64,000 nt of DNA, taken from positions 3,844,001-3,908,000 of the forward strand of contig LS483478.1 of the NCBI GenBank assembly GCA_900478215.1, written 5' to 3'. Every line of letters starts with the position of its first letter. Position 1 is the stretch's first letter. Shown here piece after piece: positions 44,532 to 53,507 of the stretch. The translations under genes and the position numbers were made by a program. The DNA comes from Salmonella enterica subsp. houtenae serovar Houten (lineage in GTDB: Bacteria > Pseudomonadota > Gammaproteobacteria > Enterobacterales > Enterobacteriaceae). A model generated the notes under the pieces. It was not told the origin of the DNA. It searched no databases and saw only the letters and a list, made by a program, of their open reading frames with translations.

Positions 44532-45710
44532 ATGGCTACTTACCATCTCAGCACCCGTATTCAATCGAATGTTCCCGCGGATTCCTTACTATATGATCTG
44601 TGCATTTACCGCATGGACTCCGACAGAAATAAATATATCCTGGTAGATGTAAAAAAACAGTCACTCCGGGATAATTATGAAACACAGAGTCATATGACTG
44701 AAAATATAAATGATCCTGTCACCACCATTTATATTATGGAAGTCAAAGTTTACCGAAAAACCATGTTGTCTTCGCACGATGTAATGTTAATACCCTTCTC
44801 TAAAATGTACACACTCGAGGAATTTGCGTCAGGAAAATCCTGGTCTTCGATAAAGCGTGAAAACCCCAGTTATTTTGAGTCAGAAGGTACGACAAATCCT
44901 GAAAGCCATGGTAAGGAAATTATAACTATCAAAATATCGCAACCAGAACGTCCATTTATAGCAAAGAAATATCCTATCGGGACACCGCAAGATCCATTTG
45001 AGAAAAATAATACTCAAATTGATATTCAAGAGCGATTTTATCACAGGTCTTATCCCAATCAAAACAGTGCCAGTGTGTGCGGTCCTGCTGCATTTTTTTA
45101 CTGCCTGCAAATGGATCGCCCTGATATATATGCGCAGGCGGCACGAGATTTGTGGCAGTACGGAAAAACAAAAATCGGTGCGCTTGAAATCGCTCCTGGT
45201 GAGGGATGTCGTCATCCTGAGGGGACTTTTTATAACGCTTATGGACCAAAAATTACGGGTCTTGACTGGATGACACTGGCAGGGTTAAGAGATTCAGAGA
45301 ATGCGATATTCAGCTTTGATACTCTGGATGCCCCTATGGCGGGAATTACGATGTGGCAAACGCTGGCAGAATGGTTTGAAAAAGCTGGTTATGCAAAGGT
45401 ATTCAGTAATGTCGGTATTACTCAAGCAGGCATTCAGGGAATTGATGATTTAAATAAATATGCCATGCAAGGATATAAAGTTATCACACTTATTAATGAC
45501 AGTTTGTTAAGAGATAGTGCTGCCGAACATACTACATATCCAACTCACTGGATTGTCTGGAATGGTCCTGTGACTCAGGGGAATGATGGATTTGTAAATT
45601 TAAATCTGTTTTCATGGGGATATGTGTCAGATCAAATAAAACCTCAAAAAGATATATCATTCTTCATTCGTCGATTCTTCGGAGGGGTGGTCTTTAAACC
45701 GCTGAAATAG
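44532..45710 (+). CDS. Predicted C39/papain-like cysteine hydrolase, candidate effector or toxin
   Basis: 392 residues, not recognised as a named gene. Residues ~1-145 look like a beta-rich N-terminal domain without a signal peptide. Residues ~165-385 resemble C39/papain-like hydrolases: SASVCGPAAFFYCL (Cys183 as likely nucleophile) and PTHWIVWNG (His339 as likely base), followed by an Asn/Asp-rich stretch (NDGFVNLNLFSWG). The codons are AT-rich (roughly 40% GC against ~52% nearby), a sign of transfer. A lipoprotein gene begins 2 bases after its stop. The arrangement fits a secreted peptidase or amidase with its immunity protein, but substrate and export route are unknown. TGAGGG precedes the ATG. 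Confidence 0.55.
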   Translation: MATYHLSTRIQSNVPADSLLYDLCIYRMDSDRNKYILVDVKKQSLRDNYETQSHMTENINDPVTTIYIMEVKVYRKTMLSSHDVMLIPFSKMYTLEEFASGKSWSSIKRENPSYFESEGTTNPESHGKEIITIKISQPERPFIAKKYPIGTPQDPFEKNNTQIDIQERFYHRSYPNQNSASVCGPAAFFYCLQMDRPDIYAQAARDLWQYGKTKIGALEIAPGEGCRHPEGTFYNAYGPKITGLDWMTLAGLRDSENAIFSFDTLDAPMAGITMWQTLAEWFEKAGYAKVFSNVGITQAGIQGIDDLNKYAMQGYKVITLINDSLLRDSAAEHTTYPTHWIVWNGPVTQGNDGFVNLNLFSWGYVSDQIKPQKDISFFIRRFFGGVVFKPLK

Positions 45711-45712
45711 TT

Positions 45713-46132
45713 ATGTTATATTTTCGATCTTTTTTGATCTTATGCTTGTTATCTCTTTCGGGCTGTAGTTTATTAAGTTCTAAAGCTGATTACATACCGA
45801 ACAATGAAACATTACCAGAAGCGACAGTAGGTAAACTGTATTTTTCTAAGATTAAAATCCTGGGCGGTCGTGTTATTGGTGGAAAGAAAGTAAAAGCAGG
45901 TTTTGTCACTCCTGATAATGCAGGTATTTTTTTACGTAATTGCAGATTACCTAACTCGGTAATTACAGAGGGCACAAGGGATACTAAAGATCATAATTGT
46001 GTTGAGATCTATGGAACCCCTACAAAAACAGGAACTATAAAAATCAATATTGGTGGTGGGATGTATGGAAATATGATCGCTCCCGCGAGTGATTTCAGTA
46101 AAGATTATACGCTGAATGTAGTTAATCCTTGA
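45713..46132 (+). CDS. Ig-like (He_PIG-type) outer-membrane lipoprotein, candidate immunity protein
   Basis: 139 residues. The signal peptide ends in the lipobox LSGC, with Cys18 as lipid anchor; +2 is Ser, so the outer membrane is likely. The mature part has He_PIG/Ig-like features: LPEATVGKLYFSKIKI near the start and VEIYGTPTKTGTIKINIG near the end. It has two cysteines in NCRLPN and NCVEIY that could form a disulfide. The ATG follows the upstream stop by 2 bases with no ribosome site of its own, so translation is coupled. A periplasm-facing lipoprotein right after a predicted hydrolase fits an immunity role, which is inferred. Confidence 0.55.
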   Translation: MLYFRSFLILCLLSLSGCSLLSSKADYIPNNETLPEATVGKLYFSKIKILGGRVIGGKKVKAGFVTPDNAGIFLRNCRLPNSVITEGTRDTKDHNCVEIYGTPTKTGTIKINIGGGMYGNMIAPASDFSKDYTLNVVNP

Positions 46133-46176
46133 AACAAAAAGGGGCTTCTTAAGAAAGCTTGAGGGAGAACACAGCA

Positions 46177-46326
46177 TCATGTCATCAAGTTTTGCTCTCG
46201 CAGCATCGCTTCGCGCAGAATGGCATTGAGCCGCGACTGGTAGTCTTTTCCTGGCCGTTTCAGCCACGCCATAACGTCGGCATCAAAAGTAATGTTAATA
46301 ACTTTCCATTCTGATCGATAAGTGAC
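46177..46326 (-). pseudogene. Ribbon-helix-helix antitoxin remnant (BrnA-like)
   Basis: Minus strand, ending at TGA 46177-46179. It reads EWKVINITFDADVMAWLKRP then GKDYQSRLNAILREAMLREQ, the C-terminal RHH typical of BrnA-type antitoxins (FDADVxxWxK..GKxYQxRxNAxLR). No start codon precedes it in frame: the frame closes at 46327-46329. Just upstream a different frame reads KYKIPWDESLIDQ, suggesting a frameshift or small deletion. No partner toxin is seen nearby. Probably the remains of a toxin-antitoxin module in a variable locus. Confidence 0.6.
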
Positions 46327-46391
46327 TCATCCCAAGGAATTTTGTACTTGTTATGGCAAACTATTGATACTGCAATAGTTAAGGGATCAAC

Positions 46392-47558
46392 GTGAAAAAT
46401 TACAAAGTGATTACCCCGCTTTTTCCGACATACGAACAGACCCGTGCCATGATGAAAGCCGTGGCGGGATACTCAGTCAAAGCGGTTCGTAATATGATCT
46501 CCGCCATTCAGGAACAGACTGGTACACCGCAGAATCCTGTTGACTGGTCCGAGCCGGATAACTGGATTAAAGAACGACTCAGCGGTGAAGATGCCAACAT
46601 TGCGTGGCAAATCTGGAATAGGGACAATCATATTCTTAACCCCCGCCACAGCTACGGCTGCTACATGTTTATCAACAACCCGTTGTTCGATCTGATGCAA
46701 ACCAATGAGGACGGAGGCTGGTATCCCAGCGAGCAAGGGCGACTATTCCTGGAGAGCGATGAGGCTACGCTACGTAAACTTGATGATGTCGAAGGCATGT
46801 TGCAATTACTGGAGCTTCTGGCTGGCCGCGAACAGGCCAGACGAGCAGACCTGCTACCCGAATGGCAGGCTTTCTTACATCAGCATTCTAAATTTGCCTC
46901 ACCCAGCTCGGTCAAAACAACGCTCTATGCCCGGCTGTATAATCTGGTCGAGCGCAATCTGGTTACCCGCGAAGGGATGAGCTACAAAATTACCGATGCA
47001 GGTAGAAAATGGCTCGGCAAAGCGCTGCCTGAACGTCAAACTGACCCGCGCAAAGAGCTGCTCGACGCAGTGAAACGCTATAACGCGCAACAAAAAGAGG
47101 TATTACGCGAACAGCTCGCCACCATGAACCCGTACAAGTTTGAGCATCTGGTGGGACAGTTGCTGGAAGCGATGGGCTACGAACAGGTTGAAGTGACTAA
47201 AGCCTCCGGCGATAAAGGCGTGGACGTGATTGGCCAGGTACAGGTGGGCATCACCACCATTACCGAAGTCGTGCAGGTAAAACGGATGCAGAACACCATC
47301 ACGCGCCCCTATATCGACCAGCTACGCGGCGCGCTACCCTATCACAAAGCGATTCGCGGCACGCTGATCACCACCGGGAAATTTGCTGCCAAATGTGCGG
47401 AAGCGGCACTGTTCCCCGGCGCTGCGCCAATTACGTTAATCGATGGTGACCGCCTGCTGGAACTGTTGATTGAAAACAACGTCGGCATTCGACGCAGCAA
47501 CGCGGTGGAATTGCTGGATGTCGATTTACAGCTGTTTGATGAGCTGGAGATTGAATAA
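46392..47558 (+). CDS. mrr: Mrr-family restriction endonuclease
   Basis: 388 residues. Residues ~1-215 contain winged-helix (Mrr_N-like) material. Residues ~245-350 are the Mrr_cat nuclease: YKFEHLVGQLLEAMGY (Glu251), SGDKGVDVIG (Asp278) and VVQVKR (Gln295, Lys297), a PD-(D/E)xK variant. Such enzymes cut methylated or foreign DNA. The protein is longer and clearly different from the 304-residue Mrr of E. coli K-12, so the name reflects family and position. It precedes hsdR, as in E. coli. Confidence 0.8.
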   Translation: MKNYKVITPLFPTYEQTRAMMKAVAGYSVKAVRNMISAIQEQTGTPQNPVDWSEPDNWIKERLSGEDANIAWQIWNRDNHILNPRHSYGCYMFINNPLFDLMQTNEDGGWYPSEQGRLFLESDEATLRKLDDVEGMLQLLELLAGREQARRADLLPEWQAFLHQHSKFASPSSVKTTLYARLYNLVERNLVTREGMSYKITDAGRKWLGKALPERQTDPRKELLDAVKRYNAQQKEVLREQLATMNPYKFEHLVGQLLEAMGYEQVEVTKASGDKGVDVIGQVQVGITTITEVVQVKRMQNTITRPYIDQLRGALPYHKAIRGTLITTGKFAAKCAEAALFPGAAPITLIDGDRLLELLIENNVGIRRSNAVELLDVDLQLFDELEIE

Positions 47559-47653
47559 CGTGCCAGACGCTGTAACACAGCCATTTCTGTTCATGGCTTG
47601 CATAACAATATTGTGTAAAATCAGAGCAATCCCATTATCGGTAGAGAACGGAC

Positions 47654-50077
47654 ATGGCTGACCTGAACCTGAGTACCCTGACGGAAGCAGACATCATCAC
47701 CAAATGCGTTATGCCCGCCATCCTTGATGCTGGCTGGAACGACACCACGCAAATCAGACAAGAGGTCAAACTCCGGGACGGTAAGGTCATCGTGCGCGGC
47801 AAAGTCGCGGCGCGCAGAACGGTGAAATCCGCCGATATCGTGCTCTACCATAAACTCAATATGCCACTAGCTGTTATCGAGGCCAAAGCCAATAAGCATG
47901 AAATCGGCAAAGGTATGCAACAGGGGATCGAGTACGCACGCCTGCTGGACGTGCCCTTCGTCTTCGCCACTAACGGTGACGGCTTTATCTTCCACGATAA
48001 AACAGCAACCGGCGCGATTGAGCGAGAAATGACCCTCGACGAATTCCCAACGCCTGACGAATTATGGCAAAAATACTGCGTCTGGAAAGGCTACACCGAA
48101 GCTCAGCTCCCGGTGATTACTCAGGACTACTACGACGACGGCAGCGGCAAAGCGCCGCGTTATTACCAGCTGCAGGCCATCAATAAAACGATTGAAGCCG
48201 TCTCCGCCGGGCAGAACCGCGTTCTGCTGGTGATGGCGACCGGAACGGGGAAAACCTACACCGCCTTCCAGATTATCTGGCGCTTATGGAAAGCGAAAAA
48301 TAAGAAGCGGATCCTGTTCCTCGCCGATCGCAACATTCTGGTCAATCAGACCAAAACTAACGACTTCCTGCCGTTTGGCACAGCGATGACCAAAGTCAGC
48401 GGGCGCACCATCGATCCGGCATTTGAAATCCACCTCGCGCTGTACCAGGCCATCACCGGCCCGGAAGAAGATCAAAAAGCCTTTAAACAGGTAGCGCCGG
48501 ATTTCTTTGACCTGATTGTGATCGACGAATGCCATCGCGGCAGCGCCTCGGAAGACAGCGCCTGGCGCGAAATCCTCGACTACTTCAGCGCCGCCACGCA
48601 GATTGGCTTAACCGCCACGCCGAAAGAGACTCATGAAGTCTCCAGCACCGATTACTTCGGCGACCCGGTGTATATCTACTCGCTGAAAGAAGGCATCGAA
48701 GACGGCTTCCTTGCCCCTTATAAAGTGGTGCGCGTCGATATCGACGTTGATCTCCAGGGCTGGCGTCCCACCAAAGGCCAGACGGATAAAAACGGCGAGC
48801 TGATTGACGACCGTATCTACAACCAGAAAGATTTTGATCGCACGATGGTGATTGATGAGCGTACCGAACTGGTGGCGAAAACCATCACCGATTACCTCAA
48901 ACGCACCAACCCGATGGATAAAACCATCATCTTCTGTAACGACATCGATCATGCGGAGCGGATGCGCCGCGCGCTGGTCAATCTCAACCCGGAGCAGGTC
49001 AAAAAGAACGACAAGTACGTGATGAAAATCACCGGTGATGACGACATCGGCAAAGCCCAACTGGAAAACTTTATTAACCCCAAAAAGGCTTATCCGGTGA
49101 TCGCCACCACCTCCGAGCTGATGACCACCGGCGTCGACGCCAAAACCTGCAAACTGGTGGTGCTGGACCAAAACATTCAGTCGATGACCAAATTCAAGCA
49201 AATCATCGGCCGCGGCACCCGCATCGATGAACGCTACGGCAAGCTATGGTTCACCATCCTCGATTTCAAAAAAGCCACCGAACTGTTCGCCGACGAGCGC
49301 TTTGACGGCATCCCGGAAAAGGTGATGGACACCACGCCGGAAGATATCGCCGACCCGGACTCCGATTTTGAAGAGCAGTTCGATGAGCACGACGAAGAGG
49401 TTGGGGACGTTGTTACCGGTGCCGATGAAGATCCCGCCCCGTATACCGTTACCGGTGCAGACGATGTCGGCCCGCTGCCGGAAGATGACGAAAACAAAGT
49501 GCGTAAATTTCACGTCAACGGTGTCGCCGTCGGCGTGATCGCCCAGCGCGTGCAGTATTACGACGCCGACGGCAAGCTGGTCACTGAATCCTTCAAAGAC
49601 TACACCCGCAAAACGCTGCTCAAAGAGTACGCCTCGCTGGATGATTTCACCCGCAAATGGCAGGACGCCGAGCGCAAAGAGGCCATCATCAGGGAACTGG
49701 AGCAGCAGGGAATTATCTGGGAAGTGCTGGCGGAAGAGGTCGGTAAAGAGCTCGACCCGTTCGACATGCTGTGCCGCGTGGTGTATGGTCAGCCGCCGTT
49801 AACCCGCAAAGAGCGGGCGGAGAACGTGCGTAAGCGCAACTACTTTACCAAATACTCCGACGCCGCGCAGGCGGTGCTGAATACGCTGCTGGATAAATAC
49901 GCCGATGCGGGCGTGCAGGAAATAGAGAGTATACAGGTGCTCAAGCTCAAGCCGTTCGACAGCATGGGTACGCTGCCGGAGATCATTAAAAGCGGATTCG
50001 GCGACCGTAACGGGTATAATCAGGCCATCAGCGAGCTGGAGAGCGAAATCTACCACTTACCGCCCCGCTCCGCGTAA
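47654..50077 (+). CDS. hsdR: HsdR, type I restriction subunit (type IB-like)
   Basis: 807 residues. Nuclease domain at the N-terminus: Asp61 (SADIVLY) and EAK at 76-78. Helicase motor: Walker A ATGTGKT (~195-201), DECH (291-294), LTATPKE and QIIGRGTRIDE. The length fits the EcoAI-like type IB HsdR (about 810) rather than EcoKI (1170). It translocates and cuts DNA when the HsdM/S complex meets unmethylated sites. Followed by hsdM and hsdS. Confidence 0.93.
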   Translation: MADLNLSTLTEADIITKCVMPAILDAGWNDTTQIRQEVKLRDGKVIVRGKVAARRTVKSADIVLYHKLNMPLAVIEAKANKHEIGKGMQQGIEYARLLDVPFVFATNGDGFIFHDKTATGAIEREMTLDEFPTPDELWQKYCVWKGYTEAQLPVITQDYYDDGSGKAPRYYQLQAINKTIEAVSAGQNRVLLVMATGTGKTYTAFQIIWRLWKAKNKKRILFLADRNILVNQTKTNDFLPFGTAMTKVSGRTIDPAFEIHLALYQAITGPEEDQKAFKQVAPDFFDLIVIDECHRGSASEDSAWREILDYFSAATQIGLTATPKETHEVSSTDYFGDPVYIYSLKEGIEDGFLAPYKVVRVDIDVDLQGWRPTKGQTDKNGELIDDRIYNQKDFDRTMVIDERTELVAKTITDYLKRTNPMDKTIIFCNDIDHAERMRRALVNLNPEQVKKNDKYVMKITGDDDIGKAQLENFINPKKAYPVIATTSELMTTGVDAKTCKLVVLDQNIQSMTKFKQIIGRGTRIDERYGKLWFTILDFKKATELFADERFDGIPEKVMDTTPEDIADPDSDFEEQFDEHDEEVGDVVTGADEDPAPYTVTGADDVGPLPEDDENKVRKFHVNGVAVGVIAQRVQYYDADGKLVTESFKDYTRKTLLKEYASLDDFTRKWQDAERKEAIIRELEQQGIIWEVLAEEVGKELDPFDMLCRVVYGQPPLTRKERAENVRKRNYFTKYSDAAQAVLNTLLDKYADAGVQEIESIQVLKLKPFDSMGTLPEIIKSGFGDRNGYNQAISELESEIYHLPPRSA

Positions 50078-50151
50078 CCACTCCCCTTTTGCGCCTTCTG
50101 CTGCCACCGCGTAGCAGAGGGCCTTATTGTTAATGAAACATGGAACACATC

Positions 50152-51621
50152 ATGTCAATCAGCTCGGTTATCAAATCATTACAGGACATTATGCGCAAAG
50201 ACGCCGGCGTGGACGGCGATGCGCAGCGCCTCGGCCAGCTCTCCTGGCTGCTGTTTCTGAAAATCTTTGACGCCCAGGAAGAGGCGCTGGCACTGGAGCA
50301 GGATAACTATCAGTACCCTATTCCGCAGCACTACCTGTGGCGCACCTGGGCGGCGAACGCCGAAGGCATTACCGGTGATTCCCTGCTGGAGTTCGTCAAC
50401 GACGACCTGTTCCCGGCGCTGAAAAACCTCACCGCGCCTATTGATAAAAACCCGCGCGGCTTTGTGGTCAGACAGGCGTTCAGCGATGCCTATAACTACA
50501 TGAAAAACGGCACCCTGCTGCGTCAGGTGATCAACAAGCTCAACGAAATTGACTTCACCAGCGCCAGCGAACGCCACCTGTTCGGCGACATCTACGAACA
50601 GATCCTCAAAGATCTGCAATCGGCAGGCAATGCCGGTGAATTTTATACTCCGCGCGCCGTCACCCGCTTTATGGTCGATCGCGTCGATCCGAAGCTCGGC
50701 GAGTCGATTATGGATCCGGCCTGCGGTACCGGCGGCTTCCTCGCCTGCGCGTTCGATCACGTAAAAAACAAATACGTGCAGAGCGTAGCCGATCACCAGA
50801 CGCTGCAACAGCAGATCCACGGCGTGGAGAAAAAACAGCTCCCGCACCTGCTGGCGACCACCAATATGCTGCTGCACGGCATCGAAGTGCCGGTGCAAAT
50901 TCGTCACGACAACACCCTCAACAAGCCGCTGTCGTCGTGGGATGAACAGCTGGATGTGATCGTCACCAACCCGCCGTTCGGCGGTACCGAAGAAGATGGC
51001 ATCGAGAAGAACTTCCCGGCGGAGATGCAGACCCGCGAAACGGCGGATCTGTTCCTGCAACTGATCATCGAAGTGCTGGCGAAAAACGGTCGCGCGGCGG
51101 TGGTGCTGCCGGACGGCACGCTGTTTGGCGAAGGCGTGAAAACCAAGATCAAAAAGCTGCTCACCGAAGAGTGCAACCTGCACACCATCGTGCGTCTGCC
51201 GAACGGCGTGTTTAACCCGTACACCGGGATCAAAACCAACCTGCTGTTCTTTACCAAAGGCCAGCCGACCAAAGACATCTGGTTCTACGAGCACCCGTAC
51301 CCGGCGGGCGTGAAGAACTACAGCAAAACCAAGCCGATGAAGTTTGACGAGTTCCAGGCCGAGATCGACTGGTGGGGCAACGAGGCCGACGGCTTCGCCA
51401 GCCGCGTTGAGAATGAGCAAGCGTGGAAGGTCAGCATCGACGAGGTGATTGCCCGCAACTTTAACCTCGATATCAAGAACCCGCACCAGGCGGAAACCGT
51501 CAGCCACGATCCGGATGAACTGCTGGCGCAGTATGCGCAGCAGCAGGAAGCAATCCAGACCCTGCGCCACCAGTTGCGCGATATTCTCGGCGCGGCGCTC
51601 TCCGGTAAGGGGGCCAACTGA
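50152..51621 (+). CDS. hsdM: HsdM, type I DNA adenine methyltransferase
   Basis: 489 residues from ATG 50152 (MSISSVIKSLQDIMRKDAGV), the size known for EcoAI HsdM; an ATG four codons earlier is also open. SAM motif DPACGTGGF (~188-196) and catalytic NPPF (~273-276, NPPFGG) mark an N6-adenine methyltransferase. It methylates the host site with HsdS. The stop overlaps the hsdS start by one base (TGATG). Confidence 0.94.
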   Translation: MSISSVIKSLQDIMRKDAGVDGDAQRLGQLSWLLFLKIFDAQEEALALEQDNYQYPIPQHYLWRTWAANAEGITGDSLLEFVNDDLFPALKNLTAPIDKNPRGFVVRQAFSDAYNYMKNGTLLRQVINKLNEIDFTSASERHLFGDIYEQILKDLQSAGNAGEFYTPRAVTRFMVDRVDPKLGESIMDPACGTGGFLACAFDHVKNKYVQSVADHQTLQQQIHGVEKKQLPHLLATTNMLLHGIEVPVQIRHDNTLNKPLSSWDEQLDVIVTNPPFGGTEEDGIEKNFPAEMQTRETADLFLQLIIEVLAKNGRAAVVLPDGTLFGEGVKTKIKKLLTEECNLHTIVRLPNGVFNPYTGIKTNLLFFTKGQPTKDIWFYEHPYPAGVKNYSKTKPMKFDEFQAEIDWWGNEADGFASRVENEQAWKVSIDEVIARNFNLDIKNPHQAETVSHDPDELLAQYAQQQEAIQTLRHQLRDILGAALSGKGAN

Positions 51622-53366
51622 TGGCGGTGGAAAAACTGATTGTCGACCATATCGATACCTGGACCACGGCGCGGCAAACCCGCTCCACCGCCGGGCGCGG
51701 CAGCTCGGGCAAGATTGACCTGTACGGCATTAAGAAACTGCGTGAGCTGATTCTGGAGCTGGCGGTGCGCGGCAAACTGGTGCCGCAGGATCCGAACGAT
51801 GAACCGGCGTCGGTGCTGCTGAGAGGAATGAAAAAGCAGCAAGAAGTCTTAATTAAAGACAAAAAGATAAAAAAACCGAAAAAGCTTCCGCCAATAGATG
51901 AAATTTTAGAATCAATTTCAATACCACAAGGCTGGGAGTTGTGTTATTTGAATGATATTGGCGATTGGGGGGCTGGAGCCACACCAAATCGTACAAATTC
52001 TGGATACTACGGTGGAAATATTCCATGGTTTAAATCTGGAGAATTATCTGAAGATTACATAACCGATTCAGAAGAACATATTACTGCATTGGCACTAAAA
52101 GAATGCTCCTTGCGTGACAACCAGCCAGGCGATGTATTGATTGCAATGTATGGGGCTACAATAGGCAAAACATCAATACTCAATACTCGTTCAACAAGTA
52201 ATCAAGCCGTCTGCGCTTGTACCCCTTTCGATGGTTTATCAAATCAGTATCTGTTGACCTTCCTTAAAGCGAGTAAAAGAGTATTTACATCCATGGGTGC
52301 AGGTGGAGCGCAGCCTAATATTTCTAAAGAAAAAATCGTTGCTACCCAATTTGCATTACCGCCGCTTAAAGAACAGTTGCGAATTGTAGAAAAAGTCGAG
52401 CAACTCATGTCCCTCTGCGACCAACTGGAACAGCATTCCCTGACCAGTCTGGACGCTCATCAACAGCTGGTTGAAACCCTGCTAGCCACGCTAACCGACA
52501 GCCAGAACGCCGATGAACTGGCCGAAAACTGGGCGCGTATCAGCGAGCATTTCGACACGCTGTTTACCACCGAAGCCAGCATTGACGCCTTAAAACAGAC
52601 CATTCTGCAACTGGCGGTGATGGGCAAAATGGTGCCGCAGGATCCGAACGACGAACCGGCCTCTGAACTGCTCAAACGTATTGCGCAGGAAAAAGCGCAA
52701 CTGGTGAAAGACGGGAAAATGAAAAAGCAAAAACCGTTGCCGCCGATTAGTGATGAGGAAATACCGTTTGTTACCCCAAATCATTGGGAATGGGTAAGAT
52801 TCGGAGAGATTGGTGAAATAAAGGGTGGTGGAACGCCAAGCAAGAATAATTCTGCATTTTGGGAAGGTGATATACCTTGGGTTTCACCAAAAGATATGAA
52901 AGTAGACTACATATCAAAAAGTGAACTATCTATATCTCAAGACGCTGTACAAAATAGTTCAGTAACTCTCATCTCTGAAGAGAGCCTTTTGTTTGTTGTC
53001 CGGGGTATGATCCTTGCGCATACATTCCCTGTTGCTATTGCTAAAAAAGAAGTAACCATAAATCAAGACATGAAAGCAATATCAACAGATTTATATCATC
53101 CTGATTTTTTAATTAAAATGATGAAAGCCTGTTCAATCCGGGTGTTATCTTTAGTAGATCGCTCCTCTCATGGAACATGTAAACTTGTTTCTGATAAACT
53201 TTTTAGCTTAGTCCTTCCTTTACCTCCATTGAAAGAACAGCTACGTATTTCATCTGAGGTGGATGGCTTTATTAATAATTGTGAAAATCTGAAGCAGATT
53301 ATTAAAGAAACCCAACAAACCCAGCTCCACCTGGCCGACGCCCTCACCGACGCCGCCATCAATTAA
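51621..53366 (+). CDS. hsdS: HsdS, type I specificity subunit
   Basis: 581 residues. Two conserved repeats (IKKLRELILELAVRGKLVPQDPNDEPAS at ~35-62 and IDALKQTILQLAVMGKMVPQDPNDEPAS at ~319-346, each split as shown by position) flank two target-recognition domains. TRD1 (~90-255) and TRD2 (~380-560) are AT-rich, while the repeats are GC-rich like hsdM. The repeat layout and size (EcoAI HsdS: 589) fit type IB. The recognised sequence cannot be read from this. Translation is coupled to hsdM. Confidence 0.93.
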   Translation: MAVEKLIVDHIDTWTTARQTRSTAGRGSSGKIDLYGIKKLRELILELAVRGKLVPQDPNDEPASVLLRGMKKQQEVLIKDKKIKKPKKLPPIDEILESISIPQGWELCYLNDIGDWGAGATPNRTNSGYYGGNIPWFKSGELSEDYITDSEEHITALALKECSLRDNQPGDVLIAMYGATIGKTSILNTRSTSNQAVCACTPFDGLSNQYLLTFLKASKRVFTSMGAGGAQPNISKEKIVATQFALPPLKEQLRIVEKVEQLMSLCDQLEQHSLTSLDAHQQLVETLLATLTDSQNADELAENWARISEHFDTLFTTEASIDALKQTILQLAVMGKMVPQDPNDEPASELLKRIAQEKAQLVKDGKMKKQKPLPPISDEEIPFVTPNHWEWVRFGEIGEIKGGGTPSKNNSAFWEGDIPWVSPKDMKVDYISKSELSISQDAVQNSSVTLISEESLLFVVRGMILAHTFPVAIAKKEVTINQDMKAISTDLYHPDFLIKMMKACSIRVLSLVDRSSHGTCKLVSDKLFSLVLPLPPLKEQLRISSEVDGFINNCENLKQIIKETQQTQLHLADALTDAAIN

Positions 53367-53382
53367 CCCGCCCCCATAAACC

Positions 53383-53410
53383 AATAAAGCGGCTAAATAG
53401 CCGCTTTATT
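53383..53410 (+). terminator. Terminator after hsdS
   Basis: Perfect 13-bp palindrome AATAAAGCGGCTA with loop AA and TAGCCGCTTTATT. GC-rich core with A/T ends, so it can serve both strands. Confidence 0.85.
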
Positions 53411-53488
53411 CCCATCACCAGAAATAATCCTTCCCTTTATTCCCGCCGTTATTTTCATTCATTTTCAGCTGGACTTTCCTTCTATTCC

Positions 53489-53504
53489 CTGATGATAGGT
53501 ACAG
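53489..53504. promoter_or_regulatory. LexA box of symE
   Basis: CTGATGATAGGTACAG is CTG-N10-CAG with the 16-base LexA spacing. symE is an SOS gene in E. coli. The box lies about 78 bases before the symE ATG. Confidence 0.7.
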
Positions 53505-53507
53505 GTA

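Noticed and set aside
50179..51570. 463-codon open frame on the minus strand opposite hsdM
   Set aside because: It lies entirely antisense to a strong methyltransferase gene. It has no ribosome site and an Arg/His/Val-rich translation typical of a shadow of GC-rich codons.
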